NCBI GenBank assembly: GCA_017642895.1
Contig: JAEPON010000020.1
Span: forward strand, 1-64,000
Source: Roseitalea sp.
Lineage (GTDB): Bacteria; Pseudomonadota; Alphaproteobacteria; Rhizobiales; Rhizobiaceae
Length of the DNA: 64,000 nucleotides
Direction: 5' to 3'
In this document: piece after piece, positions 25,833-35,006 of the stretch
Layout: each line of letters opens with the position of its first letter
Position numbering within the stretch: the stretch's first letter is position 1
Notes under the pieces: generated by a model
Told to the model about the DNA's origin: nothing
Seen by the model: the letters and a program-made list of their open reading frames with translations, nothing else
Database searches by the model: none
Position numbers and translations under genes: made by a program

Positions 25833-25893
25833 TTAACCATCCGTTAGGGTTAACAGATTATCGCTGGTTAACAGAGGTTAATGCGCGGTTACG
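25833..25893. promoter_or_regulatory. Cluster of GGTTAA repeats with CtrA-type half-site upstream of tadD
   Basis: The gap between the aminopeptidase gene and tadD contains TTAACCAT at 25833-25840 (exact CtrA half-site) as part of TTAA-N7-TTAG (25833-25847), then GGTTAACAGA at 25848-25857 and again at 25866-25875, GGTTAAT at 25876-25882 and GGTTACG at 25887-25893. The repeats follow at 18, 10 and 11 bases. CtrA controls pilus genes in other alphaproteobacteria, so this is a plausible CtrA-bound promoter region. Confidence 0.5.
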
Positions 25894-25940
25894 CCCGAAA
25901 AGGCCCTCGCCCCGCACCAACCGGTTTCATGGGGTGCGCA

Positions 25941-26756
25941 ATGATCAAGCCAAACGGTCCATCGAACAGGCATCGGTCCGCCCGTCTTGGTCTGGCGGTG
26001 CTGCTGGCTGGCCTTGTTGCAGGGTGTGCCAACAGCTCGATGACGACCGGATCGATCGGGCCGGCCGGCAACACGCCGATCGCCCAGCTCAGCGGCTCGG
26101 AACTGCAAACGGCGCTGGCCAGCCACCGCCGCCAGTATGAGCGCCGTCCCGACGACAAGTCGGTCGCCATCGCCTATGCCTCGGTGCTGCGGATGAACGG
26201 GCTGAACGACCAGGCACTTGCGGTCATGCGCAAGGCGGCGATTACCCACTCGCGCGACAAGCAGGTTCTGGCGGCCTATGGCAAGGCGCTGGCCGGCGCC
26301 GGCCAGTTCCCGGCCGCGCTGGACGCCATTCAGAGAGCCCAGGATCCGACGCAGCCCGATTGGGAACTGTTGTCGGCCGAAGGCGCGATCTACGATCAGA
26401 CCGGTCGCCCGGACGAAGCGCGCCGGCGCTATGAAAAAGCGTTGCAAATCCGGCCAAACGAACCATCGGTCCTGTCGAACCTTGCGATGAGCCACATGCT
26501 GCAAGGCGATCTGCCAGCGGCGGAGCAGCATTTGCGCACGGCCGTGCAGCAGCCGGGCGCCGACAGCCGCGTGCGCCAGAACCTGGCGCTCATCGTCGGA
26601 TTGCAAGGCCGCTTTTCCGAAGCCGAGGACATTGCGCGGCGCGAAATGACCCCCGATCAGGCCGAGACGAACATCGCCTATCTGCGACAGATGCTGGCCC
26701 AGCAAAATGCATGGAACCTGATCGAACAGGAAGACCGGCAGAACGCCGCCAACTGA
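25941..26756 (+). CDS. tadD: TadD-like TPR lipoprotein
   Basis: A 271-residue protein with a lipoprotein signal (LAVLLAGLVAGC, Cys about residue 29) and several tetratricopeptide repeats between about residues 75 and 250. TadD is an outer-membrane-associated pilotin-like protein needed for Flp pilus assembly. The ATG at 25941 (MIKPNGPSNRHRS) puts the hydrophobic signal near the N-terminus; the longer in-frame extension from 25881 would place it oddly deep. It is convergent with tadC across a shared terminator, so it has its own promoter, where CtrA-like sites occur. Confidence 0.85.
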   Translation: MIKPNGPSNRHRSARLGLAVLLAGLVAGCANSSMTTGSIGPAGNTPIAQLSGSELQTALASHRRQYERRPDDKSVAIAYASVLRMNGLNDQALAVMRKAAITHSRDKQVLAAYGKALAGAGQFPAALDAIQRAQDPTQPDWELLSAEGAIYDQTGRPDEARRRYEKALQIRPNEPSVLSNLAMSHMLQGDLPAAEQHLRTAVQQPGADSRVRQNLALIVGLQGRFSEAEDIARREMTPDQAETNIAYLRQMLAQQNAWNLIEQEDRQNAAN

Positions 26757-26835
26757 CGGACCCAATCAAGGTTTGCCAGGCACGCGCTTGGGCGCGCAGC
26801 ACCGCGCGGACAGATTTGCTTCTTGCACAACAGAA

Positions 26836-26859
26836 AAGCCCGCCGAGAGGCGGGCTTTG
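26836..26859. terminator. Bidirectional intrinsic terminator between tadD and tadC
   Basis: AAAGCCCGCC-GAGA-GGCGGGCTTT is a perfect 10-bp stem with a four-base loop, with A-run and T-run on its two sides. It lies between the convergent genes tadD and tadC and can end transcription from both. Confidence 0.9.
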
Positions 26860-26890
26860 ATGCGTTTGTCCGATTGACGGCCTGTCGGTA

Positions 26891-27898
26891 TCATCCGCCG
26901 AAGATGCCGCCCTGCGCCGAGATCTGAATGCCCGCAGGGCCAAGGATCACGCCGAACAGAACCGGCAGGAAGAAGACGATCATCGGAACCGTCAGTTTCG
27001 GCGGCAGCGCGGCGGCCTTCTTTTCGGCTTCCGTCATGCGCTGCTCGCGGCTCTCATTGGCCAGAACGCGCAGCGCGGCGCCGATCGGCGTGCCATAGCG
27101 TTCGGCCTGGATCATGGCCTGGGAGACGGCCTGGACCGAATCAAGGCCGGTGCGCTTGGCAAGGTTTTCGTAGGCCTGCCTGCGCTCGCTCAGATAGGAC
27201 AGTTCCGCCCCGACCAGCACGAGTTCTTCGGCCAGCGGCACGGACTGGGTTCCGATTTCCTCGGAAACCCGCTTGAAGGCGGCCTCTACGGACATGCCCG
27301 ATTCCACGCAGATCAGCATGAGGTCGAGCGCATCGGGCCACGCCTTGCGGATCGAATCGCCGCGCTTGCCGGCAATGTTGCTGACATAGAGGTTCGGCGC
27401 GTAAAAGCCCGCATAGGCGGCGCCAACGCACATGAAGGCGCGCATCATCGTTGAGTGCTCGGTGAAATTTCCGAGCCCGAAAATGTAGAAGACGGCCAGG
27501 GCCAGAAACAGGAACGGCAACACGAAGCGGGCGAACAGGAATATGGTCAGCGGCTGCTGACCCCGGAAACCGGCCATGCGCAGCTTCTTCACCGTGGCTT
27601 CGTCGGCGAGCGCCTTGCGCAGATCGAGCCGGTCAACCACGCCCTTGATGCCGGCGAACCTGGATTCGTCAACACGGAGCGACCGGCTGCCCTGCACCTT
27701 TTCGGTGGCCATGCGGGCACGTTCGCGGGCGCGGATTTCGTCGCGTTCGGTGGCGACGGCCTTCATGCGGCTCTTGAGCTGGCTGCCGCCCATGAGCGAC
27801 GTCAACAGCGTCAGGATGGTAGCAAACACCGAGACCGAGACCAGCACGGCCAAAAGGAACTGCGGCGAGGTCGTCGTCTGGACAATGGTGGAAATCAT
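26891..27898 (-). CDS. tadC: Tad pilus inner-membrane platform protein TadC
   Basis: A 335-residue type II secretion F-domain protein, one of the two inner-membrane platform proteins of the Flp pilus machine. Hydrophobic helices lie near residues 12-35, about 105-150 and at the C-terminus (LTVPMIVFFLPVLFGVILGP); the F domain includes DALDLMLICVESGMSVEAAF and AERYGTPIGAALRVLA. It is the last gene of the cpaB-to-tadC run, nine bases after tadB. Confidence 0.93.
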   Translation of the reverse strand: MISTIVQTTTSPQFLLAVLVSVSVFATILTLLTSLMGGSQLKSRMKAVATERDEIRARERARMATEKVQGSRSLRVDESRFAGIKGVVDRLDLRKALADEATVKKLRMAGFRGQQPLTIFLFARFVLPFLFLALAVFYIFGLGNFTEHSTMMRAFMCVGAAYAGFYAPNLYVSNIAGKRGDSIRKAWPDALDLMLICVESGMSVEAAFKRVSEEIGTQSVPLAEELVLVGAELSYLSERRQAYENLAKRTGLDSVQAVSQAMIQAERYGTPIGAALRVLANESREQRMTEAEKKAAALPPKLTVPMIVFFLPVLFGVILGPAGIQISAQGGIFGG

Positions 27899-27907
27899 GG
27901 ACGCGCC

Positions 27908-28927
27908 TCACACCTCGAAATTGATCATCTGGCGCATCACGAAAATGCCGATCGACATCCACAAAAGCGAGACACCGATGATGAAAAGGCCGGTGTCGGT
28001 GGTGAACAGCAGCATGATGTATTCCGGGCTCGTCAGATAGACGAGGAAGGTCACGATCGGCGGCAGCGCGCCGATGATGGCGGCCGACGCCTTGGCCTCC
28101 ATCGACATGGCGGCGACCTTGCTCTTCATCTGCTTGCGCGCGCGCAGCACCTTGGACAGGTTGCCCAACGCCTCGGACAGGTTGCCGCCGGCCTGCTGCT
28201 GGATCTGGATGACGATGGCAAAGAAGTTCGCCTCGGGGATCGGCATGTGATTGTACATGCGCATGCACGCCTCGGGCGTGGGAACACCCAGTTGCTGTGC
28301 CTCGACGATCCGGCCGAACTCGGTGCGAACCGGCTCCTTGGCCTCGCCGGCAATCAGCCTGATGCCGTCATTGAGCGGGAGGCCGGACTTGATGGCGCGC
28401 ACGATGACGTCGATGGCATTGGGGAACTCTTCCAGAAACTGCTTCATGCGGCGTTTGCGCAGGAAAGCGACGACCCAGCGTGGCAAGCCGAACGCCGCCG
28501 CAAAAAAGACCGCCGGAACATAGATCAGTCCGAGGCCGGCAATCAGGGCCACCACCGCCAGCACGGCGCCCAGACCGACCGACATCAGATAGAAGGTGCG
28601 CATCTCGATCTGCAAACCGGCCTGCTTGATCTGCATCTTCAGCGACGGCTTGGTGACGTGCTTTTCGCGATCCTTGTTGCGCTTTTCCAGGTCATCGAGG
28701 GATTCACTGACCTGCTTGCGCCGCCGCTGGCCCTCGTTGAGACGCTCGGCGGCCGCCTTGCGGCTCTTGGTGTCCGATCGACGCTCCTTGACGGCGGCCA
28801 GGCGCTTGCCCGACTGCTCCTCAAGCTGGACCTTGTTGTAGAGCAGCGCATAGAGCACGCCGCCAACGCCGAGCGCGGCGAGCGCGAAGATGGCGATCAC
28901 GATGACCGGAACGCCCATGATGATCAT
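27908..28927 (-). CDS. tadB: Tad pilus inner-membrane platform protein TadB
   Basis: A 339-residue paralogue of TadC with the same F domain: FPNAIDVIVRAIKSGLPLND, then the PEACMRMYNHMPIPEANFFA segment and QQQAGGNLSEALGNLSKVLR. An N-terminal helix is followed by a charged cytoplasmic stretch (about residues 35-105). TadB and TadC form the platform driven by the CpaF ATPase. It lies 34 bases after cpaF. Confidence 0.93.
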   Translation of the reverse strand: MIIMGVPVIVIAIFALAALGVGGVLYALLYNKVQLEEQSGKRLAAVKERRSDTKSRKAAAERLNEGQRRRKQVSESLDDLEKRNKDREKHVTKPSLKMQIKQAGLQIEMRTFYLMSVGLGAVLAVVALIAGLGLIYVPAVFFAAAFGLPRWVVAFLRKRRMKQFLEEFPNAIDVIVRAIKSGLPLNDGIRLIAGEAKEPVRTEFGRIVEAQQLGVPTPEACMRMYNHMPIPEANFFAIVIQIQQQAGGNLSEALGNLSKVLRARKQMKSKVAAMSMEAKASAAIIGALPPIVTFLVYLTSPEYIMLLFTTDTGLFIIGVSLLWMSIGIFVMRQMINFEV

Positions 28928-28961
28928 GGCTGCCTACCCCTGGCTTGTGATCCGCGCACCA

Positions 28962-30461
28962 TCAGTTCTTGACCGTTTCCATGGCGTCCATGGAGGTGGC
29001 CAGACGCTGCTCCTCATTGTAGTAGCGCGCCCTGTCCCACATGGCCGGACGGCCGATGCCGGTCGAGCGGTGCTCGCCGATGATCTTGCCGTTGGCGTCT
29101 TCACCCTCCATGTCGTAGACCATCAGGTCCTGGGTGATGATGACATCGCCTTCCATACCGACCACCTCGGTGATGTGCGTGATGCGGCGAGAGCCGTCGC
29201 GCAGGCGCGCGGCCTGGACGATGACATCGACCGAGCCGACAATGATCTCGCGAACGGTACGCTGGGGCAGCGAAAATCCGCCCATGGCGATCATTGATTC
29301 GATACGGCTCAAACACTCGCGCGGCGAGTTGGAGTGAATGGTCCCCATCGACCCGTCATGGCCGGTGTTCATCGCCTGCAGGAGGTCGAACACTTCGGGT
29401 CCGCGCACCTCGCCGACGATGATGCGCTCGGGACGCATACGCAGACAGTTCTTGACCAGGTCGCGCATCGTGATCTGGCCCTCGCCCTCCAGATTGGGCG
29501 GGCGGGTTTCCAGACGAACCACGTGCGGCTGCTGGAGCTGCAGCTCGGCGGAGTCCTCGCAGGTGATGATACGCTCGTCTTCGTCGATGTAGCGGGTCAG
29601 GCAGTTGAGCAAGGTCGTCTTGCCCGAGCCGGTGCCGCCCGAAATGACCACGTTGCAGCGCACCCGGCCAATGATCTGGAGCAGTGTTGCGCCTTCCGGC
29701 GAGATCGAGCCGAAATTGACGAGTTGGTCGAGGGTCAGCTTGTCCTTCTTGAACTTGCGGATCGTCAGTGCCGTGCCGTCAATGGCTAGCGGCGGCGCGA
29801 TGACGTTGACGCGGCTGCCGTCGGCGAGGCGCGCGTCGCAGATCGGACTGGATTCATCGACGCGCCGGCCGACCTGGCTGACGATCCTCTGGCAGACGGA
29901 CAATAATTGCTGGGCATCGCGGAACTTGATGTCGGCGGGCTCGACCTTGCCGCCCACTTCGATATAGGCGTTGTCCGGCCCGTTGATCATGATGTCGGCA
30001 ATGTCGTCGCGCGCAAGAAGCGGCTCGAGCGGACCATAACCCAGAACGTCGTTGCAGATGTCCTCGAGCAGTTCCTCCTGCTCGGCGATCGACATCGCAT
30101 AATTCTTGATGGCGATGATGTCGTTGACGATGTCGCGGATTTCCTCGCGCGCCGAATCGGCGTCGAGCTTTGCAAGCTGCGACAGGTCGATCGTCTCGAT
30201 CAGCGCCGAGAAGACCTGTGTCTTGGTGTCGTAATAGGATTCGTTGCGCTGCGACATGGAACGCGGCGCCGGCTTGGCCGGCGCGGCAGCGGCCACCGGC
30301 TCGGGCTGAACGGCTGGCTGCGGCGCTGCCTCCTGCGGAGCGGCGGCTTCGGGCTTGGCATCGACCGACTCCGCGGCAACGGGAGACGCCGGCGCATCCT
30401 GCACCCATCCGTCCGAGCCGCCCTGGCCGGCCGCTCCCGCTGTGCCTCTCTTGCCGAACAT
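28962..30461 (-). CDS. cpaF: Tad pilus assembly/retraction ATPase CpaF (TadA)
   Basis: A 499-residue VirB11-type hexameric ATPase that powers Flp pilus extension and retraction. A low-complexity Ala/Pro/Glu-rich N-terminus (about 1-70) leads to an N-terminal domain and the ATPase core: Walker A ISGGTGSGKTTLLN, Asp box ITCEDSAELQL, RMRPERIIVGEVRGPEVFDL with the Walker B, and the His box NTGHDGSMGTIHSNSP. Length is typical of alphaproteobacterial CpaF. It lies 28 bases after cpaE. Confidence 0.96.
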   Translation of the reverse strand: MFGKRGTAGAAGQGGSDGWVQDAPASPVAAESVDAKPEAAAPQEAAPQPAVQPEPVAAAAPAKPAPRSMSQRNESYYDTKTQVFSALIETIDLSQLAKLDADSAREEIRDIVNDIIAIKNYAMSIAEQEELLEDICNDVLGYGPLEPLLARDDIADIMINGPDNAYIEVGGKVEPADIKFRDAQQLLSVCQRIVSQVGRRVDESSPICDARLADGSRVNVIAPPLAIDGTALTIRKFKKDKLTLDQLVNFGSISPEGATLLQIIGRVRCNVVISGGTGSGKTTLLNCLTRYIDEDERIITCEDSAELQLQQPHVVRLETRPPNLEGEGQITMRDLVKNCLRMRPERIIVGEVRGPEVFDLLQAMNTGHDGSMGTIHSNSPRECLSRIESMIAMGGFSLPQRTVREIIVGSVDVIVQAARLRDGSRRITHITEVVGMEGDVIITQDLMVYDMEGEDANGKIIGEHRSTGIGRPAMWDRARYYNEEQRLATSMDAMETVKN

Positions 30462-30489
30462 CAGCGTGCCCCCGTCGATCGATTGGTCG

Positions 30490-31833
30490 TCATGATTTCT
30501 TCAGCCTTGCCAGCAAGGCTTGCAGGCCGGGCTTGTGCTTGGGCATGGAGACGCTGCGGCCGGTGACCAGATGCGCAAGCTGACCGAGCGTTGCGACGAC
30601 AGGGCTTCCGGCGTCGGTTTCAGCCAGCATGCGGCCCGAATTGGCGGCGTTGCCGAAAAGCTGCGCATCAAACGGGATCACCGCCGCCGGCTCGATCTCC
30701 AGCGGATCACTGAAATCGCCGACCGAAATTTCCGGGCGCTTGGGCACGCCGACCTGGTTGATGACAAGGCGCGGCGGCGAGTCGTTCGGGCGCAGTCCGC
30801 GAAGCGTGTCGATCAGGTTCTTGGTGTTGCGCAGGTTCGCCAACTCGGGCGCCGCGACGATGACCACCTCATCGGCGTGGGTCAGGGTCGTCTTCGTCCA
30901 GCCGGACCAGCCGTGCGGCACATCCAGAATGACGGCGGGCGCGGTGCGCTGGGCGATATCGATCAGGTTGGCGAAGGCATCGGCATCGAAGTCATAGGAG
31001 CGGTCGAGCGTCGAAGGCGCGGCAAGCAGGGACAGATGCTCGGCGCAGTTGGCGAGCAGGCGGTCCAGATAGACCTCGTCGAGACGTTCAGGCGAGAAAA
31101 CCGCTTCGGCGATCCCCTGCGCCGGGTCCTGGTCGAAATTGATGTTGGCGCTGCCGAACGGCAGGTCCATGTCGACAACGACGACCTCGTTTTCGAACAG
31201 CGTCGAGATCGCCCAGGAGACGTTGTGGGCGATGGTCGAAGCGCCCACGCCGCCCTTGGCGCCGACAAAGGCGATCGATCGTCCGAGCGGCTCGGCTTCG
31301 GGATCGACGAACAGGCCCGAGATCGTGCTCATCAGATCGGCAATGGTGACCGGCGCAACCATATATTCCGAAATGCCGGCGCGGATCAGTTCGCGGTACA
31401 GCGCGATGTCGTTGTGGTGACCGATGACGACCACGCGGCTGGACGGATCGCACACTTCGGCAAGCGCGTTGAGGCGGGACATCAGTTCGTCCCGACCGCA
31501 GGCGATCTCAAGGAAGATGAGGTTGGGCGTCGGCGCCGACTGGTAGAACTCGACGGCCGCACCGATACCACCCATGTAGACGCGCGTTTGCGCTTTCGAC
31601 ATCCGCCGGTCTTCGGCCATGCGTTCGATGGTCGATGCCACGGCCTGTGTTTCGCAGAACGCCTGGACCGAGATGCGCGGGACGGGCCTGACCTGCTGGA
31701 GCGCATCGGCCTCCTCGGACGGCGCCGCCACGGTCTCGGTTTCGAGGTTCAGAGCGGTATCGGACATGTCACTTGCTTCCGCTTCGGTTTCGGGAACAAC
31801 CGGCCTAGGGTCAGCCGCGTTGCGGGTCATCAT
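30490..31833 (-). CDS. cpaE: Tad pilus localisation ATPase CpaE (TadZ)
   Basis: A 447-residue MinD/ParA-related protein that places the pilus machine, often at a pole. An N-terminal receiver-like domain (about residues 70-180) precedes a P-loop domain with the deviant Walker A FVGAKGGVGAS, then VVVDMDLPFGSANINFD and VILDVPHGWSGW. Its start overlaps the cpaD stop in a TGATG junction. A second ATG one codon later is also possible. Confidence 0.92.
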   Translation of the reverse strand: MMTRNAADPRPVVPETEAEASDMSDTALNLETETVAAPSEEADALQQVRPVPRISVQAFCETQAVASTIERMAEDRRMSKAQTRVYMGGIGAAVEFYQSAPTPNLIFLEIACGRDELMSRLNALAEVCDPSSRVVVIGHHNDIALYRELIRAGISEYMVAPVTIADLMSTISGLFVDPEAEPLGRSIAFVGAKGGVGASTIAHNVSWAISTLFENEVVVVDMDLPFGSANINFDQDPAQGIAEAVFSPERLDEVYLDRLLANCAEHLSLLAAPSTLDRSYDFDADAFANLIDIAQRTAPAVILDVPHGWSGWTKTTLTHADEVVIVAAPELANLRNTKNLIDTLRGLRPNDSPPRLVINQVGVPKRPEISVGDFSDPLEIEPAAVIPFDAQLFGNAANSGRMLAETDAGSPVVATLGQLAHLVTGRSVSMPKHKPGLQALLARLKKS

Positions 31834-32507
31834 CAGTAGTTGACCTCGGAGGTCTTGGCGGCCGGGCCGCTCTGATAGGTGTCAATCACCGCGCCGCGCT
31901 GGATGGCGTCGATCGGCGACATGGCACGCGGCCCAAGAAGGTCGTTGGGATTCTCGATCTGCGCGGCAAGGTTGTTCTGGCTGGAGCAGCCGAAGTCGCC
32001 GTAGTGGCGGTTCTGCATGGTGTCGACCAGGTTCTCGGTCCATTGCCCGCACGGCCTGGGCACGCCGGCCGTCACCCCGGAATAGGACAGCCGCACCGGC
32101 GCGGTGACACCGTGACCACTGGCATCATAGTGCTGGACCGAAACGTCGTTGCGGCTCGCCCCGCCCCGCTCGATCGCATGAAGGATGCTGTCGCGAACGC
32201 GGTCCGCGGCATGCTCGTTGGGCGAATTGGACGGCAACATCAGGTGCAGCACGCCGGTGCCCGACTGGTCGAAGGCGCGCGCAAACGCGGTGACATTGCT
32301 CTGGGTGGCCGCGTTGAGCGTCCGTGCGCCGCTGGCAACGGCGATATCGAGCGTCTGTTCGCTTTCGGAGACGATGATCGGATGGTTGGTGCGATAGTCT
32401 TCGGAGACCGAGCTGACGGCGATGTCGTCGGTGCCGGTCGCGCAACCGGCCAGAAGGCCCGCCGCGATAACCAGTCCGCCGACCGTTTGAAGATGTTTCA
32501 GGGACAT
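31833..32507 (-). CDS. cpaD: Tad pilus outer-membrane lipoprotein CpaD
   Basis: A 224-residue lipoprotein (MSLKHLQTVGGLVIAAGLLA, then GC as lipobox) of the CpaD family that helps the CpaC secretin. Central repeats of the family (RVRDSILHAIERGGASRNDV) and the C-terminal QNNLAAQIENPNDLLGPRAM are visible. ATG 32507 was chosen because it puts the lipoprotein signal at the N-terminus and has GGAG about 11 bases upstream; a GTG at 32528, overlapping the cpaC stop, is the alternative. Confidence 0.88.
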   Translation of the reverse strand: MSLKHLQTVGGLVIAAGLLAGCATGTDDIAVSSVSEDYRTNHPIIVSESEQTLDIAVASGARTLNAATQSNVTAFARAFDQSGTGVLHLMLPSNSPNEHAADRVRDSILHAIERGGASRNDVSVQHYDASGHGVTAPVRLSYSGVTAGVPRPCGQWTENLVDTMQNRHYGDFGCSSQNNLAAQIENPNDLLGPRAMSPIDAIQRGAVIDTYQSGPAAKTSEVNY

Positions 32508-32524
32508 GGCTGGCTGAACTCCGG

Positions 32525-34009
32525 TCACTTGTAGATGAAGCCGATTGCGCCGTGGTAGCGCCCGGGCGGCGGTTCCTGGGTCTGGCTGCCGTAGATCCGG
32601 TTGACGCGGGTCAACAAGGCGGCCTGCGCATCGGACGGCGGATTGAAATTGTCGGTCGGACGGGCGAGCTGCGAGGCGGCCACCGGGCGCGACAGGTAGG
32701 GGGTGACGACAATCACCAACTCGGTCTCGTTGCGGATATAGTCCTGGCTGCGGAACAGCGCGCCCAGGACAGGCACCCTGGACAGGCCCGGAAAGCCCGA
32801 GACAACCTGGCGGACATCATCGCGCAGCAGGCCGGCGATCATCATCGAGCCGCCGGACGGCAGTTCGACCGTGGTATCAGCCAGCCGCTTGCGCAGCGAC
32901 AACACGCTGACATTGCCGGCAAGGCCGCTCACCGAGCCTTCCGACGTGGGTTCGGAAACGGAGGTGCGGATCTGCAGGCTGATCCGGCCTGGCGACAGGA
33001 CAACCGGCGTGAATTCAAGGCCCACGCCATAGTCGACCTGGCGGTAGTTGACGACGACGCGGCCATCATCGTCAACGCTTGAGCCATTGACGATGTTGTA
33101 TTCGCCGCCGGCGCGGAAGATCGCTTTTTCGCCCGACACCGCCGTCAGTGTCGGTTCGGCGAGCGTCTTCATGACGCCAGCCTCTTCCATGGCACGAAAC
33201 TGCGCGCTCAGGTTGACGTTGCCGAACGCGCCGCCAAAGCTCAGGGCATTGCCGTTCAGGGGTTTGCCGTGCGCGCCATAGCTGCCCTCATTGGCGATGC
33301 CGAACGTGATATCGCCGCTCGAACCGGTCACCGAAAGGCTGGTGCCGAGCTGCTTCATCACCGAGCGCTGGATTTCGGCCACGGTGACTTTCAGCGTGAC
33401 CTGGTCGCCGCCGGTGATTTCCAGAAGATTGACGATCTGGCTGTTGCCGATGCGGCCGAAGAAGAAACCGGTTTCCTGGGTGGTTGCGTCGCCACCCTTG
33501 ACGAAGATCTCGGCCAGCTTGGCCGCCTTGGCCGCATCCTGCGGCGTCTGGACCGTACCGGTCAGGACGATGTTGTCGTTGATGATCTCGGTCTTGATGT
33601 CCGACCCGGCGATGAAACGCGCCAGATAGCGGTCAAGGCCGGCGACATCGCGCTCGACCCGAAGATCGAGGCTGACAAGCTGGTTGCCGCTGCGGTCAAA
33701 GACGAAAATGTTGGTCTCGCCGACCGACTTGCCGAACAGGTAGATGCGCCGCGCCGTGCGCGACACCGCATCGGCAACCGCCGGATTGGCGACCAGAATG
33801 TCATGGGCGTCGGCGGGAAGGTCGAGCACCAGCGACTTGTCGAGCCCGAGCACGATCCGCTCGCTGCCGGCGCCGTTGCGACCCACTGCCACCACGCTTT
33901 GGGCGTGTGCCTTTGTCAGGCCCGGCAACCCGGTCTGCCCGGTCGGCGAAAGCAGCATGGCGGTCGCGGCGGCAGCCACCAGCAAGCATTTGAACGGAAG
34001 AGCGGCCAT
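32525..34009 (-). CDS. cpaC: Tad pilus outer-membrane secretin CpaC (RcpA)
   Basis: The secretin forms the outer-membrane channel of the Flp pilus. The mature protein has the T2SS/T3SS N-terminal domain (SLVLDLPADAHDILVANPAV), a BON-like segment, and the secretin core (VNYRQVDYGVGLEFTPVVLS; GGSMMIAGLLRDD; FPGLSRVPVLGALFRS; ELVIVVTPYLSRPV). ATG 34009 gives about 494 residues beginning with the signal peptide (MAALPFKCLLVAAAATAMLL); ATG 34087, which overlaps the cpaB stop by ATGA, would add 26 residues before the signal and cannot be excluded. Confidence 0.93.
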   Translation of the reverse strand: MAALPFKCLLVAAAATAMLLSPTGQTGLPGLTKAHAQSVVAVGRNGAGSERIVLGLDKSLVLDLPADAHDILVANPAVADAVSRTARRIYLFGKSVGETNIFVFDRSGNQLVSLDLRVERDVAGLDRYLARFIAGSDIKTEIINDNIVLTGTVQTPQDAAKAAKLAEIFVKGGDATTQETGFFFGRIGNSQIVNLLEITGGDQVTLKVTVAEIQRSVMKQLGTSLSVTGSSGDITFGIANEGSYGAHGKPLNGNALSFGGAFGNVNLSAQFRAMEEAGVMKTLAEPTLTAVSGEKAIFRAGGEYNIVNGSSVDDDGRVVVNYRQVDYGVGLEFTPVVLSPGRISLQIRTSVSEPTSEGSVSGLAGNVSVLSLRKRLADTTVELPSGGSMMIAGLLRDDVRQVVSGFPGLSRVPVLGALFRSQDYIRNETELVIVVTPYLSRPVAASQLARPTDNFNPPSDAQAALLTRVNRIYGSQTQEPPPGRYHGAIGFIYK

Positions 34010-34083
34010 GGTCGGGTGCCTGTCTGTTCGTGTCATGGATGCACGCAAGCTCGGCGCGCGATTTTCGTGGTCGAATGTCGCGG

Positions 34084-34878
34084 TCATGGCGATGCCGTCA
34101 CTTTCTGGCCACCCTTGATGATGGTGATCGTTCCCCCGGGCCCCGCGCCGATCAGGTGGTCGGCGGCGTTCTCGGCGTCGGCCGGATCGACATCCTTGAC
34201 CGAGCGCAGCGCCAGCGTCAGCCGATCGGCCATTTGCCGGGCGACGGTGATGATCTCGGCCTGCTTGGGCGTCAGTTCCAGCGTGGCGGTCTGGCCGACC
34301 TGGACCAGCCGACCTTCCTCGTCCTCGCGTATGGTCTGGTCGATGGCCAGCACGCGGATGGAGTTCAGGATGGTCTCGGTCTGGAACGCGCCATCATTGT
34401 CCTGGGTGACCATGATGACATCGACATAATCGTCGGGAAGAATGAATCCGCCGGCCGAGGTGTCGGCGGCGATCTCGGTCGCCACGGCCCGCTTGCCCGA
34501 GGGCAGGATCGACGACATGAAGCTCTGGTCGGCGCCCAGAAGCTTGATCGGCCGGATCGGCTCGCCCTGGGCAATGGTCGCCCGCACGACGGATTCGGAC
34601 AGTTCGCTGATGGCTTCGGGCCGCGCGGACCGCGTGATGAAGTCAGGCGACAGGGCACCGGTCGGCCAGTCCTGCCAACGCATGCGGTCCTCGACCCTGG
34701 CGCCGGTTGTCAGGGTTTCGGTGGCGACAAGGACTTCATCCAGCTCGATCGCCGGAGCGACCGGAGCAGCGATGACGGGTTCGCCCGAATCGGACGGTCC
34801 CATCATGTTCATCGCCAGAAAGCCCGCGGCACCAGCCGCCAGCACCGCGACAGCCATGATTATGATACGCATCGACAT
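34084..34878 (-). CDS. cpaB: Tad pilus assembly protein CpaB (RcpC)
   Basis: A protein of about 264 residues with one N-terminal helix (MSMRIIIMAVAVLAAGAAGF) and an SAF domain followed by the RcpC/CpaB region (VLVATETLTTGARVEDRMRW; ILPSGKRAVATEIAADTSAG; LPDDYVDVIMV). It is periplasmic and works with the secretin. ATG 34878 was chosen for the position of the helix; an in-frame ATG at 34923 would add 15 polar residues. It is the first gene of the minus-strand run cpaB-cpaC-cpaD-cpaE-cpaF-tadB-tadC, 128 bases from cpaA. Confidence 0.9.
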   Translation of the reverse strand: MSMRIIIMAVAVLAAGAAGFLAMNMMGPSDSGEPVIAAPVAPAIELDEVLVATETLTTGARVEDRMRWQDWPTGALSPDFITRSARPEAISELSESVVRATIAQGEPIRPIKLLGADQSFMSSILPSGKRAVATEIAADTSAGGFILPDDYVDVIMVTQDNDGAFQTETILNSIRVLAIDQTIREDEEGRLVQVGQTATLELTPKQAEIITVARQMADRLTLALRSVKDVDPADAENAADHLIGAGPGGTITIIKGGQKVTASP

Positions 34879-34946
34879 GAGCACACCCGATCTGTGGGCG
34901 GACCTCTCCGCCATGGTGCCCATATTCGGCCGGCAATGGTGTACTT

Positions 34947-34989
34947 ATGGTTAACGGTCCCTGCAGCGCCATGCTTAACGAACGGTGAA
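34947..34989. promoter_or_regulatory. CtrA-type half-site and near-full site upstream of cpaB
   Basis: ATGGTTAA at 34947-34954 is TTAACCAT on the cpaB-coding strand, the exact CtrA half-site. TTAA-N7-TGAA at 34975-34989 is one base away from the full TTAA-N7-TTAA consensus. Both lie between cpaA and cpaB, where the promoter of the long tad operon is expected. Confidence 0.45.
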
Positions 34990-35006
34990 GCCGCAGCGCT
35001 GCGATA

